The position numbers were made by a program, and so were the translations under genes. Under the pieces are notes generated by a model. It saw only the letters and a list, made by a program, of their open reading frames with translations. It had not been told where the DNA came from and made no database searches. From Hydra vulgaris (taxonomy: Eukaryota; Cnidaria; Hydrozoa; Anthoathecata; Hydridae): a stretch of 64,000 bases of DNA. The stretch spans positions 1,344,001 to 1,408,000 of the forward strand of contig NC_088923.1 of the NCBI RefSeq assembly GCF_038396675.1, in the 5' to 3' direction. Shown here one piece after another: positions 13,184 to 24,550 of this stretch; within the stretch, counting starts at the first letter, position 1, and each line of letters starts with the position of its first letter.

Positions 13184-13971
13184 ATGGATGTTGTCGATTT
13201 ATCATGGAACGTAAAAAGAAATAAACGAAATAATAGTAAGTTGTTACCTAAAAGTGTAAGAGGAATTATTGTTGGAAAGTCAGGTTGTGGAAAAACTACT
13301 TTATTGTTAAATTTACTTTTAAGACCTGGTTGGTTAGATTATAATAATTTACAAATTTTTGGAAAATCTCTATTTCAGCCTGAATACAAAATATTAAAAA
13401 GATCTTTTGAAGAAAAATTACCAAAAGAAGTTATTCTTAATTTATTTAAGCATCAGGACAAAATAGAAAATCCTGAAGAAGTTATTGAAGAAGTTTCAAA
13501 AACGTTTAATGAGAAAAATAGTAAAGTTGATATGGAGTGTAAATTTTTTGAGACAGCAGATGATGTACCAGATCCTGAAGATCTCGATGCTAGTAATAAT
13601 AATTTAATGATGTTTGATGATTTGCAACTGACAAAGCAAAATAAATGTGAGAAGTGTTATATAAGAGGGAGGCATAGTAATGTAGATTGTTTCTATCTTG
13701 CACAAAATTATTTTATGTTGCCTAGACAGACTATAAGAGAAAATGCAAATTTTATTTGTTTATTTCCACAAGATTCTAAGAATTTAAATCATATTTATAA
13801 AGATCATGTATCGAGTGATATGTCAGAGGATGAGTTTAAAAAGTTATGTAGAACTGCATGAAAAAGCATGGATTTGTTGTAATAGATTTATTTTCTGAAA
13901 AAGATGATGGAAAGTATAGAAGTGGATTTGATCATTTTTATATTACATCTGACTTTTTTAAAGATCCTTAA
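13184..13971 (+). pseudogene. ATP: Polinton genome-packaging ATPase
   Basis: Walker A GKSGCGKTT is at residues 31-39 and Walker B LMMFDDL at about 140-146, followed by RHSNVDCFYLAQNY, which fits the A32/FtsK-HerA packaging ATPases. It probably pumps the element's DNA into capsids. The frame ends at a TGA at 13859-13861. A single-base deletion there restores the ending (VVIDLFSEKDDGKY) up to 13971, so one indel is the only break. The start directly follows TATATAAAA. Confidence 0.9.
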
Positions 13972-14033
13972 GATCTATAGAAAATTCTTTGAATTTTTAA
14001 AGATTCTAGATAAACAAATTTTAATATATAAAA

Positions 14034-14728
14034 ATGCATTGCATATATGTAAACGGAGACAGTAGTGAAATAGTAACTAAATTTAGTTATAGTATTGAAC
14101 TGGATAAAAATAAACAATATTAAAAGGCTCTAGTTGGTTTAGAAACATATTATAGTTTTCCAAATATTGATTTTTTAAATAACAATTTTAGATTCAGTCC
14201 TGATAATGGGGTGACTTGGTTTGATGTTCTACTTCCAGTAGGAGCATATGATATTGATGATATAAATAAGTATATTGAATTATTTTTACTTAAAAACGGT
14301 GATGTAATATCAGGAGTTCCAGTTATAACAATTGGAGCTAATAACAATACATTACGTTCAACTTTAAATATTCAGACAGGATATAAAGTAGATTTTACAA
14401 CTACAAACTCAATTAGGACTATTTTAGGTTTTAGTTATCAAATATATTCAACAGGTTATTATGAATCTGAAAGTATTGTGAAAATATTAGAAGTGAATAC
14501 TATACACGTTACATCTAGTATAGTAGAAGATTCATATGTTGATGGAAAAACACAAAAATTATATATTTATTTTTTCCAAATGTCGGTCCTGGATATAAAA
14601 TTGTTCAAGAACCGATTAATTTAATATATCAACGTGTATTGTTAGATTCGATTTCAACATTAGTAAATACAATAGTTGATCAAAATGGAAATCTAATTAA
14701 TTTAAGAGGTGAAAAAATTTCTATTTGA
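14034..14728 (+). pseudogene. Conserved Polinton structural gene, candidate penton-like minor capsid protein
   Basis: Starts at ATG 14034 behind AATATATAAAA. An early TAA (about 14121) is followed in frame by LVGLETYYSFPNIDF and LLPVGAYDIDDINKYIE, then a beta-rich stretch. A frameshift near 14580 precedes PGYKIVQEPINLIYQRV and DQNGNLINLRGE. Proteins of this pattern are regular members of cnidarian and molluscan Polintons. The length (about 230 residues) and beta-rich character fit the single-jelly-roll minor capsid protein, but I infer that role from family context. Confidence 0.5.
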
Positions 14729-14764
14729 TTTCACAAAAGAGAAAAAAAATAATCTTATAATAAA

Positions 14765-15295
14765 ATGAGAAATTATACTAATGTTAAAATACATCTTTCA
14801 GAAGGACAATTGAAAAAAGTTGAAAAAGCAATCAGTGAAAAGACTGCAGTTAGTATTGAATTATCACATTCAGATTTTAATGGAGAACATGCATTAGCTG
14901 TAACAAATACACAGATGAATAAAATTTCAAAAGCATATGAAAATGGTAAAGGAGTAGTGCTAAAATTAAGCAAAAAACAACTCATGTACAATGCTAAAAT
15001 AAAGAAGGGAGGATTTCTAGGAGCACTTTTACCTTTCTTAGGATCAGCTGGAAGTTTTTTAGCATCAAAAGTAATACCGTCTCTAGCAACAGGACTTCTT
15101 ACAGGTGTAGGAGCTGCAACTGGGAACAATCTGATTAATAAAATTGCTGGAAATGGTATTGGTAAAGATATTGATGAACAAACTAATATATCCTTGATTA
15201 ACCAAGGAAGAGATGAGGAAATTAATTTATTACAAATGAGATTTAATAAATTCGAAGGACGAAGTAAATCTGAAAATATTATTAAAAACAAATAA
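14765..15295 (+). CDS. Polinton virion-associated protein with KKGG hydrophobic tail
   Basis: An intact frame of 176 residues. The N-terminal half has two similar helical repeats (IHLSEGQLKKVEKAI and TNTQMNKISKAYENG), and residues 80-83 read KKGG. A glycine/alanine-rich hydrophobic region (FLGALLPFLGSAGSFLA and on to GVGAATG) spans about 84-120 and could insert in membranes. It ends in a charged tail. The same arrangement is common in Polintons. Adenoviruses use a comparable lytic minor protein, so a capsid-cement or membrane-active role is possible but inferred. One of few unbroken Polinton genes here. Confidence 0.65.
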   Translation: MRNYTNVKIHLSEGQLKKVEKAISEKTAVSIELSHSDFNGEHALAVTNTQMNKISKAYENGKGVVLKLSKKQLMYNAKIKKGGFLGALLPFLGSAGSFLASKVIPSLATGLLTGVGAATGNNLINKIAGNGIGKDIDEQTNISLINQGRDEEINLLQMRFNKFEGRSKSENIIKNK

Positions 15296-15327
15296 TAACT
15301 TAAATTAACTCATACTTGTTGATAAAT

Positions 15328-15720
15328 ATGTTTTATCCTTTCTTTTTAGAATGTAGTATGCGTGAAACAGATTTGAATAAAAAAATATATTTTGAACTTT
15401 TAGGATTTGGAAAAGCAGGAGCTATTATTAAATCCAAAGGACCTATGCGAAGTAAATCATGTGTTACTGATTTACTTTGCATAGGTCCTTTGGATTTAAG
15501 ATATTATTCAAAATATCAATATAATTATAATCTTATTACTGAAAAAGGATTATAAATTGAGAATGATAGATAAATATGTACTTCAATTAGAGTGTGACTT
15601 TAAAGAAAAAAATTAATAAAAAGTATTTTATCAATTGCAGTACTAACAGGATTATTAGAATCAGATGACGTCACTTATAATGACTATGAAATTAAAAATA
15701 TAATTAATATTGAAAAATAA
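15328..15720 (+). pseudogene. Degenerate small Polinton gene with inserted palindrome
   Basis: Frames give METDLN-like then ELLGFGKAGAI before a 32-bp inverted repeat pair (15428-15459 and 15468-15499). They continue as RYYSKYQYNYNLI and, in another frame, SILSIAVLTGLLESDDVTYND to a stop at 15718-15720. No family is recognised. The inverted repeat looks like an insertion that split the gene. Confidence 0.35.
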
Positions 15721-15759
15721 AAAAACATAACACAACATAGAATTTTATGTTATGTTTTT
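15721..15759 (+). terminator. Perfect 12-bp hairpin with T run
   Basis: AAAAACATAACA (15721-15732) and its exact complement (15748-15759) with a 15-nt loop. It ends in TTTTT and lies directly behind a stop codon and before the next gene at 15792. Its place suggests a transcript 3'-end or transcription stop signal. Confidence 0.4.
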
Positions 15760-15791
15760 ATTTACATATTTTTTTATTTTTCATATTAAAA

Positions 15792-16650
15792 ATGTCGTTT
15801 TTAAAAATTACTGATCCTGAAATCAAGCTATTGAAATCAAGCTATTGAAGAAATCAAGCTATTGAAGAATACAAAGCTTTGATCTACTTCGTATGGATCA
15901 AAAGGATCTACTCGTATGGATCAAAAGGATCTACTCCGTATGGATCAAAAGGATCCTTATGCATCTAAGATTGAGTTTGATAGATCAAAGTTATTAAAGT
16001 TAGGCAAAATTGCAACGGATTGTCTTAGATTATATACATCAAGCAAAAATTCTACAGGTACAGTATTTGGAATACATTCTAAAGATGGAGAGTTATACAT
16101 TGGTAAAAAGCCAATAACTATTGATGAAAATAATATAAATATTGATGGAAAAAAAATATTGGTACAAAAGGTCTGTGGGAATTGATAACAAAATTTAATC
16201 CAAATAAAGAAGTATATAATAATGAAGAAATTAAAAACTATAGAGATATATTACTACAAACAGATGCAATTACTTCTAGTAATCCAAACAAACCAAAGTC
16301 GTCAGTCGTCAAAGAAGTCAAACAAACCAAAGTCGTCAGTCGTCAGTTGTCAAAGAAGTGAAAATACAATGAATTAATATCTCCAATTTGGAAGGATATG
16401 AAGGGAGCAAGGAGAAAACTAGAGTATTAGATAAAATGAAGTGGAGTTGGAGATAAGAGAAGAATTAAAACTGTAATTCAAACTGTAATTCTTCCAAGCG
16501 ATCCTAATGTATTTGTTGAAATGTTAGGATTGCGAGGCTGGTAATAATTCATCAAGAAATGAAGCTGTAGCAATTAGCGATGAATTACTAAGGCAGAGTA
16601 TATTAAATAGTGAAGAATATAAAGCAATACAAAATATTCTAGCAGTATGA
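15792..16650 (+). pseudogene. Conserved Polinton gene of unknown function
   Basis: Starts MSFLKITDPE behind ATTAAAA. Two tandem expansions break it at once: three copies of an AATCAAGCTATTGAA unit (15819-15866) and three copies of the dispersed 27-bp repeat (15881-15955). The open frame from 15916 holds SKIEFDRSKLLKLGKIATD, GTVFGIHSKDGELYIG and DENNINIDGK. Later frames contain GLWELITKFNP, a 33-bp duplication at 16300-16355, ELISPIWKDMK and AISDELLRQ near the end. This protein type recurs in cnidarian Polintons without a known function. Confidence 0.5.
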
Positions 16651-16674
16651 ATAAAAAAAATTGTGTATATAAAA

Positions 16675-17139
16675 ATGATCATCATTAAAAATAAGAGATA
16701 TATTAAGAAGCATGTTATTGGAGGAAGAGGACTTTTTGATACTCTAAGAGAGATGTTTAGAAGAGCAGCAGCATCAAATGTAACTAAAGTATCATCAGCT
16801 ATGGTTAAAAAGCTTGCAGCTACTGATTTAGGAAAAAGTGCATTAACTGCTGCTAAATCAGCAGGAAAAGAACTATCATTATCAGCAATAGAAGCTGCTA
16901 AAAATACTGCAATAGAAAAAGGAAAAAAAATAATTGATAAAGTATCTAAATCAAATCTTGATATAAAAAGTGAAGAGCTATTATCAAACTTGATTAGATC
17001 TGGAACACAAAGTAATGAAGTAAATCTTAATAATTTAGTATATGGATCTTCAATAAAACCAAAGAAATCAATTCGAAGTGAAAATGCTATTAGAATTGAA
17101 GAATTAGTTAAAAAAGGGAATGGGCTCAGATTATTTTAA
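16675..17139 (+). CDS. Small Ala/Lys-rich basic protein, possible core protein
   Basis: Starts at ATG 16675 right behind GTATATAAAA, giving 154 residues without a break. The N-terminus is basic, then VIGGRGLFDTLREMFRRAA. The middle is Ala/Lys-rich and helical, and the tail ends KKGNGLRLF. The IGG-R junction resembles adenain cleavage sites (M/I/L-X-G-G), although Val instead of M/I/L occupies the first position. By analogy with adenovirus precursor core proteins it may be a processed DNA-condensing virion protein. This is inference. It lies directly before the major capsid gene. Confidence 0.5.
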   Translation: MIIIKNKRYIKKHVIGGRGLFDTLREMFRRAAASNVTKVSSAMVKKLAATDLGKSALTAAKSAGKELSLSAIEAAKNTAIEKGKKIIDKVSKSNLDIKSEELLSNLIRSGTQSNEVNLNNLVYGSSIKPKKSIRSENAIRIEELVKKGNGLRLF

Positions 17140-17184
17140 AAATTCATTATCAGATAAAAAAATAAAATTTATTTTATATAAAAA

Positions 17185-18468
17185 ATGACAACTTCTGAAG
17201 TATTAAATTATGATGAGCCAATGAAAGATGTAGGAATTGAAAGATGTCAATATTATGCTTATAATCCGAAAATTGGTACAAATCTAAATAGCGGAGACAT
17301 AAGAATTACAATTGATCAAACTGATTTATATACACTACCATCTAAAGCTTATATTTTAGTTGAAGGGACACTTCTTAAAAATGATTGGACAGCTTATGCT
17401 AATACAGATGCAATATCTTTAAAAAATAATGGTGTCATGTATCTATTCGATAGGATATCATATAAATTATCATCTACAGATGTTGAGACAATTGATAATC
17501 CAGGTGTAGCTACAACAATGCTTGGATTGTTAAAATATTCTAACAACTTTCAAGTTTCAAAGGGATTAAATCAATTATGGTATAAAGATTCCTCAACAAC
17601 AGCATCGCTAACAGATAACGTTGGATTTGCAATTAGGCAAGGAGTAATAATACAAAAAGCAACTACAAAGGGAGCCTTTTCATTTCGTATACCTTTAAAC
17701 AACATTTTTTGTTTCTGCGATGATTATGACAAATCTGTTTTTGGATTTATACAAACATTAACTCTTACTGGAGGAAGTGACAATAATGCCATATTTAGAG
17801 CTAATAGTGTAGTTGCTGGTAAAGTTGTTCTTGATAAAGTAGCATTATACATTCCACAGTTAGATCCATCATTTGAACAAGAATCTAAACTTCTCAGTAT
17901 GATATCATCAAAAGTAACTATCTAATCAGCTTACAGAGAGCGTCGTAATAATAGTATGGCAGTACCAAAAACTACATCATTTAATTGGCAACTTAGTCCA
18001 AAGGCATCTTCTGTAAGACCTAGAAATGTCATTGTTGGATTTCAAACAAATAAGTTATTAGATCAAACAACAAAACCTTCATTATTCGATCATTGCGACT
18101 TACAAAACATGCAAGTTGTTGTTAGTAATAAAAATTATCCTGAGCTTAATTATAATCTATTATTTCCAAATATTAAGTATTCATTAGCTTATGGTACTGC
18201 ATCTGATTTTAGTGAAAAATTTTATGGAACTAGTGACTTGATTACAAATGGAAACGTTCTATAAACTGAATATAGAGATTTATTTCCAATTATGGTTTAT
18301 GATGTTAGTAATCAAAGAGAAAGATTAGATTTATCAATAGTAAATATATCAATGAATGCAACATTTAATACTGCAGTACCAGCAAATACTATGGCATATG
18401 CTCTTGTAATATCGGATAAATTATTAAACTTTCAATCAGATGGAAACAGGCTTACTCAAATTCATTAA
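17185..18468 (+). pseudogene. MCP: Polinton major capsid protein (double jelly-roll, hexon-like)
   Basis: One frame of 427 codons is interrupted by TAA at 17923-17925 and 18262-18264. It opens with YDEPMKDVGIERCQYYAYNP and continues with beta-rich sequence. After the first stop come AYRERRNNS and SFNWQLSPKASSVRPRNVI. After the second come TEYRDLFPIMVYDVS and NATFNTAVPANTMAYALVI, typical of the C-terminal jelly roll of Polinton capsid proteins. The first stop sits where CAA would fit (C to T change). The start follows TTTTATATAAAAA. Without the stops the protein would be of normal length. Confidence 0.85.
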
Positions 18469-18516
18469 TTTTATATAAAAATGAATTAAAAAAAATTTTT
18501 TCTTTATATAATAAAA

Positions 18517-18999
18517 ATGTATTATACTAGAAAAGATTTACAAAATCTATTGAGAGAAAATAATATAACAAAAACATCAGACAATTATGTAACATTATTT
18601 ATGCTAGCTATAAATAATATCTTGATAGATAAAGATAAAATAATGTCAAAAGTTATAGAATCAACTGATGAAAAAAGGCCTGTTGGTCGTCCTAGAATTC
18701 ATGAAGTAAAAGGAGAAAATGTAGATAAAAGACCTGTTGGTCGTCCTAGAATACATGAGATAAAAGAGAAGAAAAAAGAAATAGATCCAAAATATGAAAG
18801 ATTGAGATCAATTAAGAAAAAGCCAGTCACTATTAAATTAACAAACGTAGATACAGGGGAAGAAATAGTATACAAATCATTATATAGAGCAATGAAAGAA
18901 ACTAAACATGGATATGAATATTTTGAATCGCGTGATGGAAAGGTTAATAATGGATATAAGATTGAAGTATTCAATTCTGAAAAGTTAAAAAAAGTGTAA
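18517..18999 (+). CDS. AT-hook DNA-binding protein
   Basis: An intact frame of 160 residues. Two AT-hook cores, RPVGRPRIHE, sit at about 51-60 and 70-79 in a tandem repeat. The C-terminal part (VTIKLTNVDTGEEIVYKSL and on to NNGYKIEV) resembles the small DNA-binding modules attached to homing endonucleases (NUMOD-type). It probably binds AT-rich DNA, either the element itself or host chromatin. A very short decoy frame with its own TATATAAAA box (18470-18489) lies just upstream. Confidence 0.6.
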   Translation: MYYTRKDLQNLLRENNITKTSDNYVTLFMLAINNILIDKDKIMSKVIESTDEKRPVGRPRIHEVKGENVDKRPVGRPRIHEIKEKKKEIDPKYERLRSIKKKPVTIKLTNVDTGEEIVYKSLYRAMKETKHGYEYFESRDGKVNNGYKIEVFNSEKLKKV

Positions 19000-19067
19000 A
19001 AAAATTCTACATTGTAAAAATATTTTTTTTTAAATTAAATAAAAAATCAATTTTATATATAAAAATA

Positions 19068-19790
19068 ATGGCATTTGTAACAATTAAATCATTTGATATT
19101 AAAAATTTATTTGTAAAAGATATATTCAAAGCTGATAAGCCAGTTCCATCAAAAATTACAACTTGCATATAAATATCAAACAGGTGGTGGTCCTGTTCTC
19201 ATTAAAACATTACCTTCTTTTTCCTATGGTGTGTGTGAAAATATAAATTTTAAAAATGATAAGCTTAATGGTTATTCAATGTCATTTGTATGTGATAAAG
19301 AAAAGTCTGATGAACAAGAATAGTTTATTGCAACGTTGAATCTATTGAAAAATTTTGTAGAGATCAAATTGAAGTGTATAAAAATAAGATAAAAAAATCT
19401 AAAGTTAATCTTGCTAATTTAAAAATTTTAAGATATAATGCAGATAAACCTCCAATAATATATGGAAAGTTATTGACAAGTAATAAAGATTTAGAAATAA
19501 CTACAGTTTTCCGTCGTAGAAAAACTAAAAGTGAAGTAAATCCTTCGGATCCATGCAAAGTAAATCCGAAGGATACTGTAAAATCACTTGTTATAGCTTT
19601 CCCTTATGATTATATCAAAAAAAGATGTGAAGCTATTGGATGCTTAAATATTGAAGGTATTTATATTGGTTCAATGATAGAGTCAATACAAGTTAAACTT
19701 CAAGAAGTGGTTATTGTTAAAAAGATTTCTAATTTTACTAGTATAATGAACGATTTAGATTTAGGAAGTGAATCAGATGATGAGTTGTAA
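19068..19790 (+). pseudogene. Polinton gene resembling a large-DNA-virus conserved family (DUF5871-like)
   Basis: Three frames in order: MAFVTIKSFDIKNLF (from 19068), then GGGPVLIKTLPSFSYGV and LNGYSMSFV after a shift near 19155, then from about 19330 KILRYNADKPPIIYGKLL and a tail ending in acidic DLGSESDDEL. The order GP-x-L then GY-SM then L-Y-x-KL resembles a conserved family found in Polintons and nucleocytoplasmic viruses. The resemblance is by eye. A copy of the 27-bp repeat with an inverted TCCTTCGGAT pair (19541-19573) has been inserted without breaking the frame. Confidence 0.4.
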
Positions 19791-19828
19791 AATATTTAAT
19801 AATCTAAGGATTTAAAAAATATATAAAA

Positions 19829-20100
19829 ATGGGAGATAAAGCTATGGAATTTTAAAGAATGTATAAGCCTACGTCATGCAGTTTGTATTGGAAAAGAGAA
19901 GAAATAAATAATAATTTAAAAGATTTAAAAAAATCTTGCTATATAAAAAATGGAAAAAATAATTCTTATGGATCCGAAAGACCTACTTCGCATGGGTCTA
20001 AAAGACCTACTTCACATCGGTCTGAAAGACCTACTTGACGAACCGATTCCATACATATCATCAGAAATATTAACTCCTGAACCTTTTGTATATAGATAAC
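19829..20100 (+). pseudogene. Two tiny decayed starts with repeat expansion
   Basis: ATG at 19829 and 19950 each follow an ATATAAAA box. The first frame stops after eight codons. The second encodes about 49 residues in which three copies of the 27-bp repeat (19965-20036) give a repeated MDPKDLL/MGLKDLL pattern, ending DEPIPYISSEILTPEPF. DEPIP followed by LTP also occurs in the N-terminus of the polymerase gene downstream, so this may be a duplicated and decayed polymerase start. Confidence 0.35.
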
Positions 20101-20285
20101 AACTGTTCAAAATGAGACAACTTAAAAAACTGCGAACAATAGAATATTACTGTAGAGTTAGAGGATGGGGGTGTGTATAATATTTTATATGAAATTTATT
20201 ATTTGAAATATTTTAACAAGAAAAAAAATTTTGAAAAATGATATAAATAAATTTTTTATGATAAAAAATATCTTTCATATATAAA

Positions 20286-23200
20286 ATGGAAAACGATATG
20301 CATAGCAAAAATGTAAAAGAATTAAAAAAATCGCTAAAGAGCGAAAAATTAAATATTATTATAATATCCGAAAAGATGAACTTACTAATGCATTATCTCA
20401 AATATCAGTTCCTGCTCCACGTCCTGTTAGACTAGTTCCTGCTCCACGTCCTGTAAGACCAGTTCCTGCTTCACGTTCTGTTGTTCAAGGATCTATCCGT
20501 GACGAACCAATTCCGTCGTTTGTTTCGTCACCTGTTTTAACACCTGGATTATTTTCAAGGTTTTTAACAGCTGTAAACGATGTTGTTGTAAACAGTTATG
20601 ACAACAGTCTCAATTGGATAGATCCATACGTTCCAAATGTGCTGAAGAAAAAAGTGAGTGATACAATAGACGGAGTCAAAAAAAGAATAGAATCTCTTAA
20701 ATCGATCGTATTCAGCAAGACGCAAAATAAGATTGAGTTTAAATTATCACAATCAGCAGTTAAAAATGTGACAAAACAATTTACAGTTAAAGGTGTAGAT
20801 GAATATGATGCAGAATCTTTCGATAAAGAAGCTAAGAAAAATGCAATTAAAATACTAAATAAAAACAGAGGATCAAAAGTGTTATCACTTATGAAAAGGA
20901 GAAGACGAGTATTACAACAGGAGAAACTATAACTGCAGATGTGTCGTTTACAACTAAGAGTTTAAGAGTATTAGAATCTACAAATTTAGATGAGTTTTAT
21001 GAAGAAGCAAAGTCTACAATTTTAGAAAACTTATCATCATTTCAACAGCTAGGATCAAATTGGAGATTTGTTTCTATTATAAAGATGGATATCAATTTTA
21101 TTGAGTATAATCTTATTAAAGCTAAGTCATATATTCCACTTGATAAAAATTTAGCAACTAAAAAAGCAATAATTAATATAAAGAATGAAGATAATCAATG
21201 TTTTAAGTGGTGTATCGCAAGAGCAATAAATCCAACAGCTAAAAGTTCTGAAAGAGTAGATAAAGATCTTAAAGATCAGGCTGAAAATTTAAACTGGGAT
21301 AAAATAGATTTTCCAGTATCTTTAAATCAAATAACACTATTTGAAAAAAATAATCATGATATCAGTGTTAATGTATATGGATACGAGAATTCAGTTTACC
21401 CTTTACGCATTTCAAAAGATAATGATCGCAAACATTTAGTAGATTTATTATTAATTTTAGATGGATAAACGAATCATTTCTGTTTAATAAAAAGTTTAAG
21501 TAGATTACTTATATCACAAACATCAAAAAGAACAAATGCTAAACATTATTGGAGAAATTGTTTACTTGGATACAACTCTGAAGAATCATTATCTAAACAC
21601 AAATTATGTTGTAATACACATGATTCAGTGCGAATTGAACTTCCTAATCCAGGTTCAACAATTTATTTATCATAATAGGTCGATGAGAGTACCATTTGTT
21701 GTGCATGCAGACTTTGAAAGTTTTAATAAAGCCATTAATACTTGTACACCAAATACGAATGAATCTTATACTAAACAGTATCAAAAGCATACACCTAGTT
21801 CGTTCTGCTACTACATTAAACTTTTTGATTAAAGTTATTATCAAGGTAAATTAGAAACATTTACAGCAAATAGTGAAGAAGATGATGTTGCGCAAATATT
21901 TGTGGACAGATTAGAAGAAGATATTAAGAAAATTTGTGATATGACTAAGTTTCCAAAAAAGATGATATTTACGAATAAAAATAAATATGATTTTGATGAA
22001 GCAAATGAATGTCACATTTGTGGAGATTATTTAGGAGAAGACAAAGTACGTGACAATTGTCATATTACTGGAAAATATAGAGGTGATGCTCATCAAAATT
22101 GTAAATTAAATTATAAAATTCCGAAATTCTTTCCGGTACTATTTCACAATTTATCAGGTTATGATGGTCACGTATTTATAAAGAAATTATCAGGAAGGAA
22201 ATTGAGTTGCATACCAAACAATGAGGAAAAGTATATTAGCTTTTCTAGAGAAATTAAAGTTGATGAGTATATTAAAGAAGGTAAGAAATTTGAAGTTAAA
22301 CGTAAACTTCGTTTTTTAGATAGTTATAGATTTATGCCATTTAGCTTAGATGCATTATCAAAAAATTTAACAAGAGATCAATGTAAAAATATCATAAAGT
22401 TGTATTCTGGAAAACAATTAGATTTGTTACTCAGAAAAGGTGTATATCTCTATGATTGGGTAGACTCTGTTGATAAATTTAATGAAACCCAATTACCACC
22501 AAAAGAGTTATTCTTTTCAAAATTGAACAATGAAGATATAAGTGATGATGATTACTCACATGCACAAACTGTATGGAATGAGTTTCATTGCAAAACATTT
22601 AAGGATTATCATGACTTGTACAACGTTTCAGATGTGCTTTTACTAACTGACGTCTTTAAAAACTTTATAGATGTTTGTATGAATTGTTATAAATTAGATC
22701 CTGCTTGGTATTATACATCACCAGGATTAGCTTGGGATGCAGCATTGAAGAAAACAAAAGTAAAATTAGAACTGTTGAGCGATTACGATATGATCCTAAT
22801 TATAAAGAAAGGAACAAGAGGTGGAATCAGTATGATATCTAATAGGTTAGGAACATCTAATAATAAGTACATGGGTGATGAGTATGACAAAAGCAAAGAA
22901 TCAACATTCATACAATATTTAGACGCTTATAATTTATGTGGATGGGCAGTGAGTAATCCACTTCCAAAACATGGTTTTAAATGGATGGACGAAAATGAAA
23001 TAGAAAACTGGAAACCATTTCCATGTATACTAGAAGTAGATTTAGATTACCCTGAACATCTACATGATGATCATAATGACTACCCACTTGCTCCTGAAAG
23101 GGTAAAAGTAAATAAAGTCGAAAAACTAATTCCAAATTTAAATCATAAGAAAAATTATGTTATACATTATGAAAATCTAAAATTGTATGAAAGATTAGGT

Positions 23201-24121
23201 CTAAGGATCACAAAAATTCATAGAGGAGTCATGTTTGAAGAAAGAACTTGGTTAAGTCAATACATTGAGCTAAATACTTATCTAAGAACCAAGGCAAAGA
23301 ATGATTCTGAAAAAGAATTTGTCAAACTGATGAACAACTCAGTATTTGGAAAAACAATGAAGAACATTCAGAAAAGAGTCGATGTTAGATTAATAACTAA
23401 CAGAGATGAAGCTGTTAAATTAGCATCAAGACCAAACTACAAAAGTAGAACAATATTTGATGAAAATTTAATAGCTATACATATGAAAAGAACAAAATTA
23501 ATGTACAACAAACCAATTTACTTAGAAATGTGTTTATTAGATTTGAGCAAAACTCTAATGTATGAATTTTATTACGATTACATAAAGAATAAATATGCTG
23601 ATCGAGGAAAACTATTATTTACAGATACAGATTCTTTAGCATACGAAATTAAAACAGAAGATTTCTACGATGATATTAAATATGATGTTGAAAGTAAATT
23701 TGATACAAGTGTGTTTACCCTAAATCACCCAGCAATTATTAATGTAGCATTTGAAGTTGGTCTTAATAAGAAAGTATTAGGAATGTTCAAAGACAAAGCA
23801 GGAGGAGCACAAATTGAAGAATTTGTAGGACTCAGATCTAAATTATATTCCTACAATTTCCATGGAAAATAAAATAAAATAAAATGTAAAGAAATAAAGA
23901 AAAATATTGCTAAAAAATATTTAACACATGAAGATTATAAACATTGTTTATTAAATAAGGTAGATCAAGTTAGGAAAATGAATTTAATAAGATCTTGTTC
24001 ACATGAAGTATATACTGAAGAAATAAATAAAATTGCATTAAGTGCAGACGATGATAAAAGAGTTATTTTAGAAGAAGGAATTCACACTTTAGCATACGGA
24101 CATTATAAATTAAGACGATAG
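20286..24121 (+). pseudogene. PolB: Polinton protein-primed DNA polymerase B
   Basis: N-terminus: SAP-like KNVKELKK, a Pro/Arg repeat, then a domain with LVDLLLILDG-type ending (20941-21468) seen upstream of many Polinton polymerases. Exonuclease motifs: VHADFESF near 21700, LFHNLSGYDGHVF (22145) and YNVSDVLLLTDVF (22620). An HNH-like Cys cluster (CHICGDYL, NCHITGKYRG) precedes them. Polymerase motifs: LDAYNLCGWA, LMNNSVFGKTMKN and LLFTDTDSLAYEI. The end KRVILEEGIHTLAYGHYKLR is typical. The main frame (21902-23872) is open. Breaks lie near 20330, 20930, 21466, 21675 and 21832, and an AAAAT slippage tract near 23875. It would copy the element by protein priming. Confidence 0.9.
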
Positions 24122-24237
24122 GCATTAAGACGACAGGTATTAAGACAATAGGCATTAAAGAAACACCACCTCCCTTCACCCAAAGTAATACTAAACAAGA
24201 TACAAGAAATGACATAAATATTTTTTATTTATTTAAA

Positions 24238-24492
24238 ATGAGAATAAATAAAAAACAAAAAGTAATATTAAAAACTTTATTATTAGACGATCATAAATTA
24301 AAATTAATAAAGATATATACAAATAATATTTAAGAAATTAATCAAAAAATAATAAAAGCTGTAAAACAATATTACAAATACTACGGTGAAGAATGTATTA
24401 ATAATGTTGATATTTCAATCTATTTCATACAAAACACTGATAAACATGATCCATTTATAAACTTGTATAATATTATAGAAATGTACATATAA
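24238..24492 (+). pseudogene. Small Polinton gene, paralogue of the next
   Basis: Starts MRINKKQKVILKTLLL, has one TAA near 24331, then KIIKAVKQYYKYYGEE, NNVDISIYFIQNTDKHD and ends at 24492. Its order and spacing match the next gene (KLKTLLL, IKDIVKDAY, NLEIHYIRNIDKYD), indicating a tandem duplication. Function unknown. Confidence 0.45.
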
Positions 24493-24550
24493 ATTTACAA
24501 AAAAAATTTTAAAAAAAAAGTGATGTAAATAATTTTCTTGCGTATATAAA

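Noticed and set aside
14773..15291. A 172-residue minus-strand frame
   Set aside because: It is the exact antisense of the intact Polinton virion-associated gene, which has a promoter box and family resemblance.
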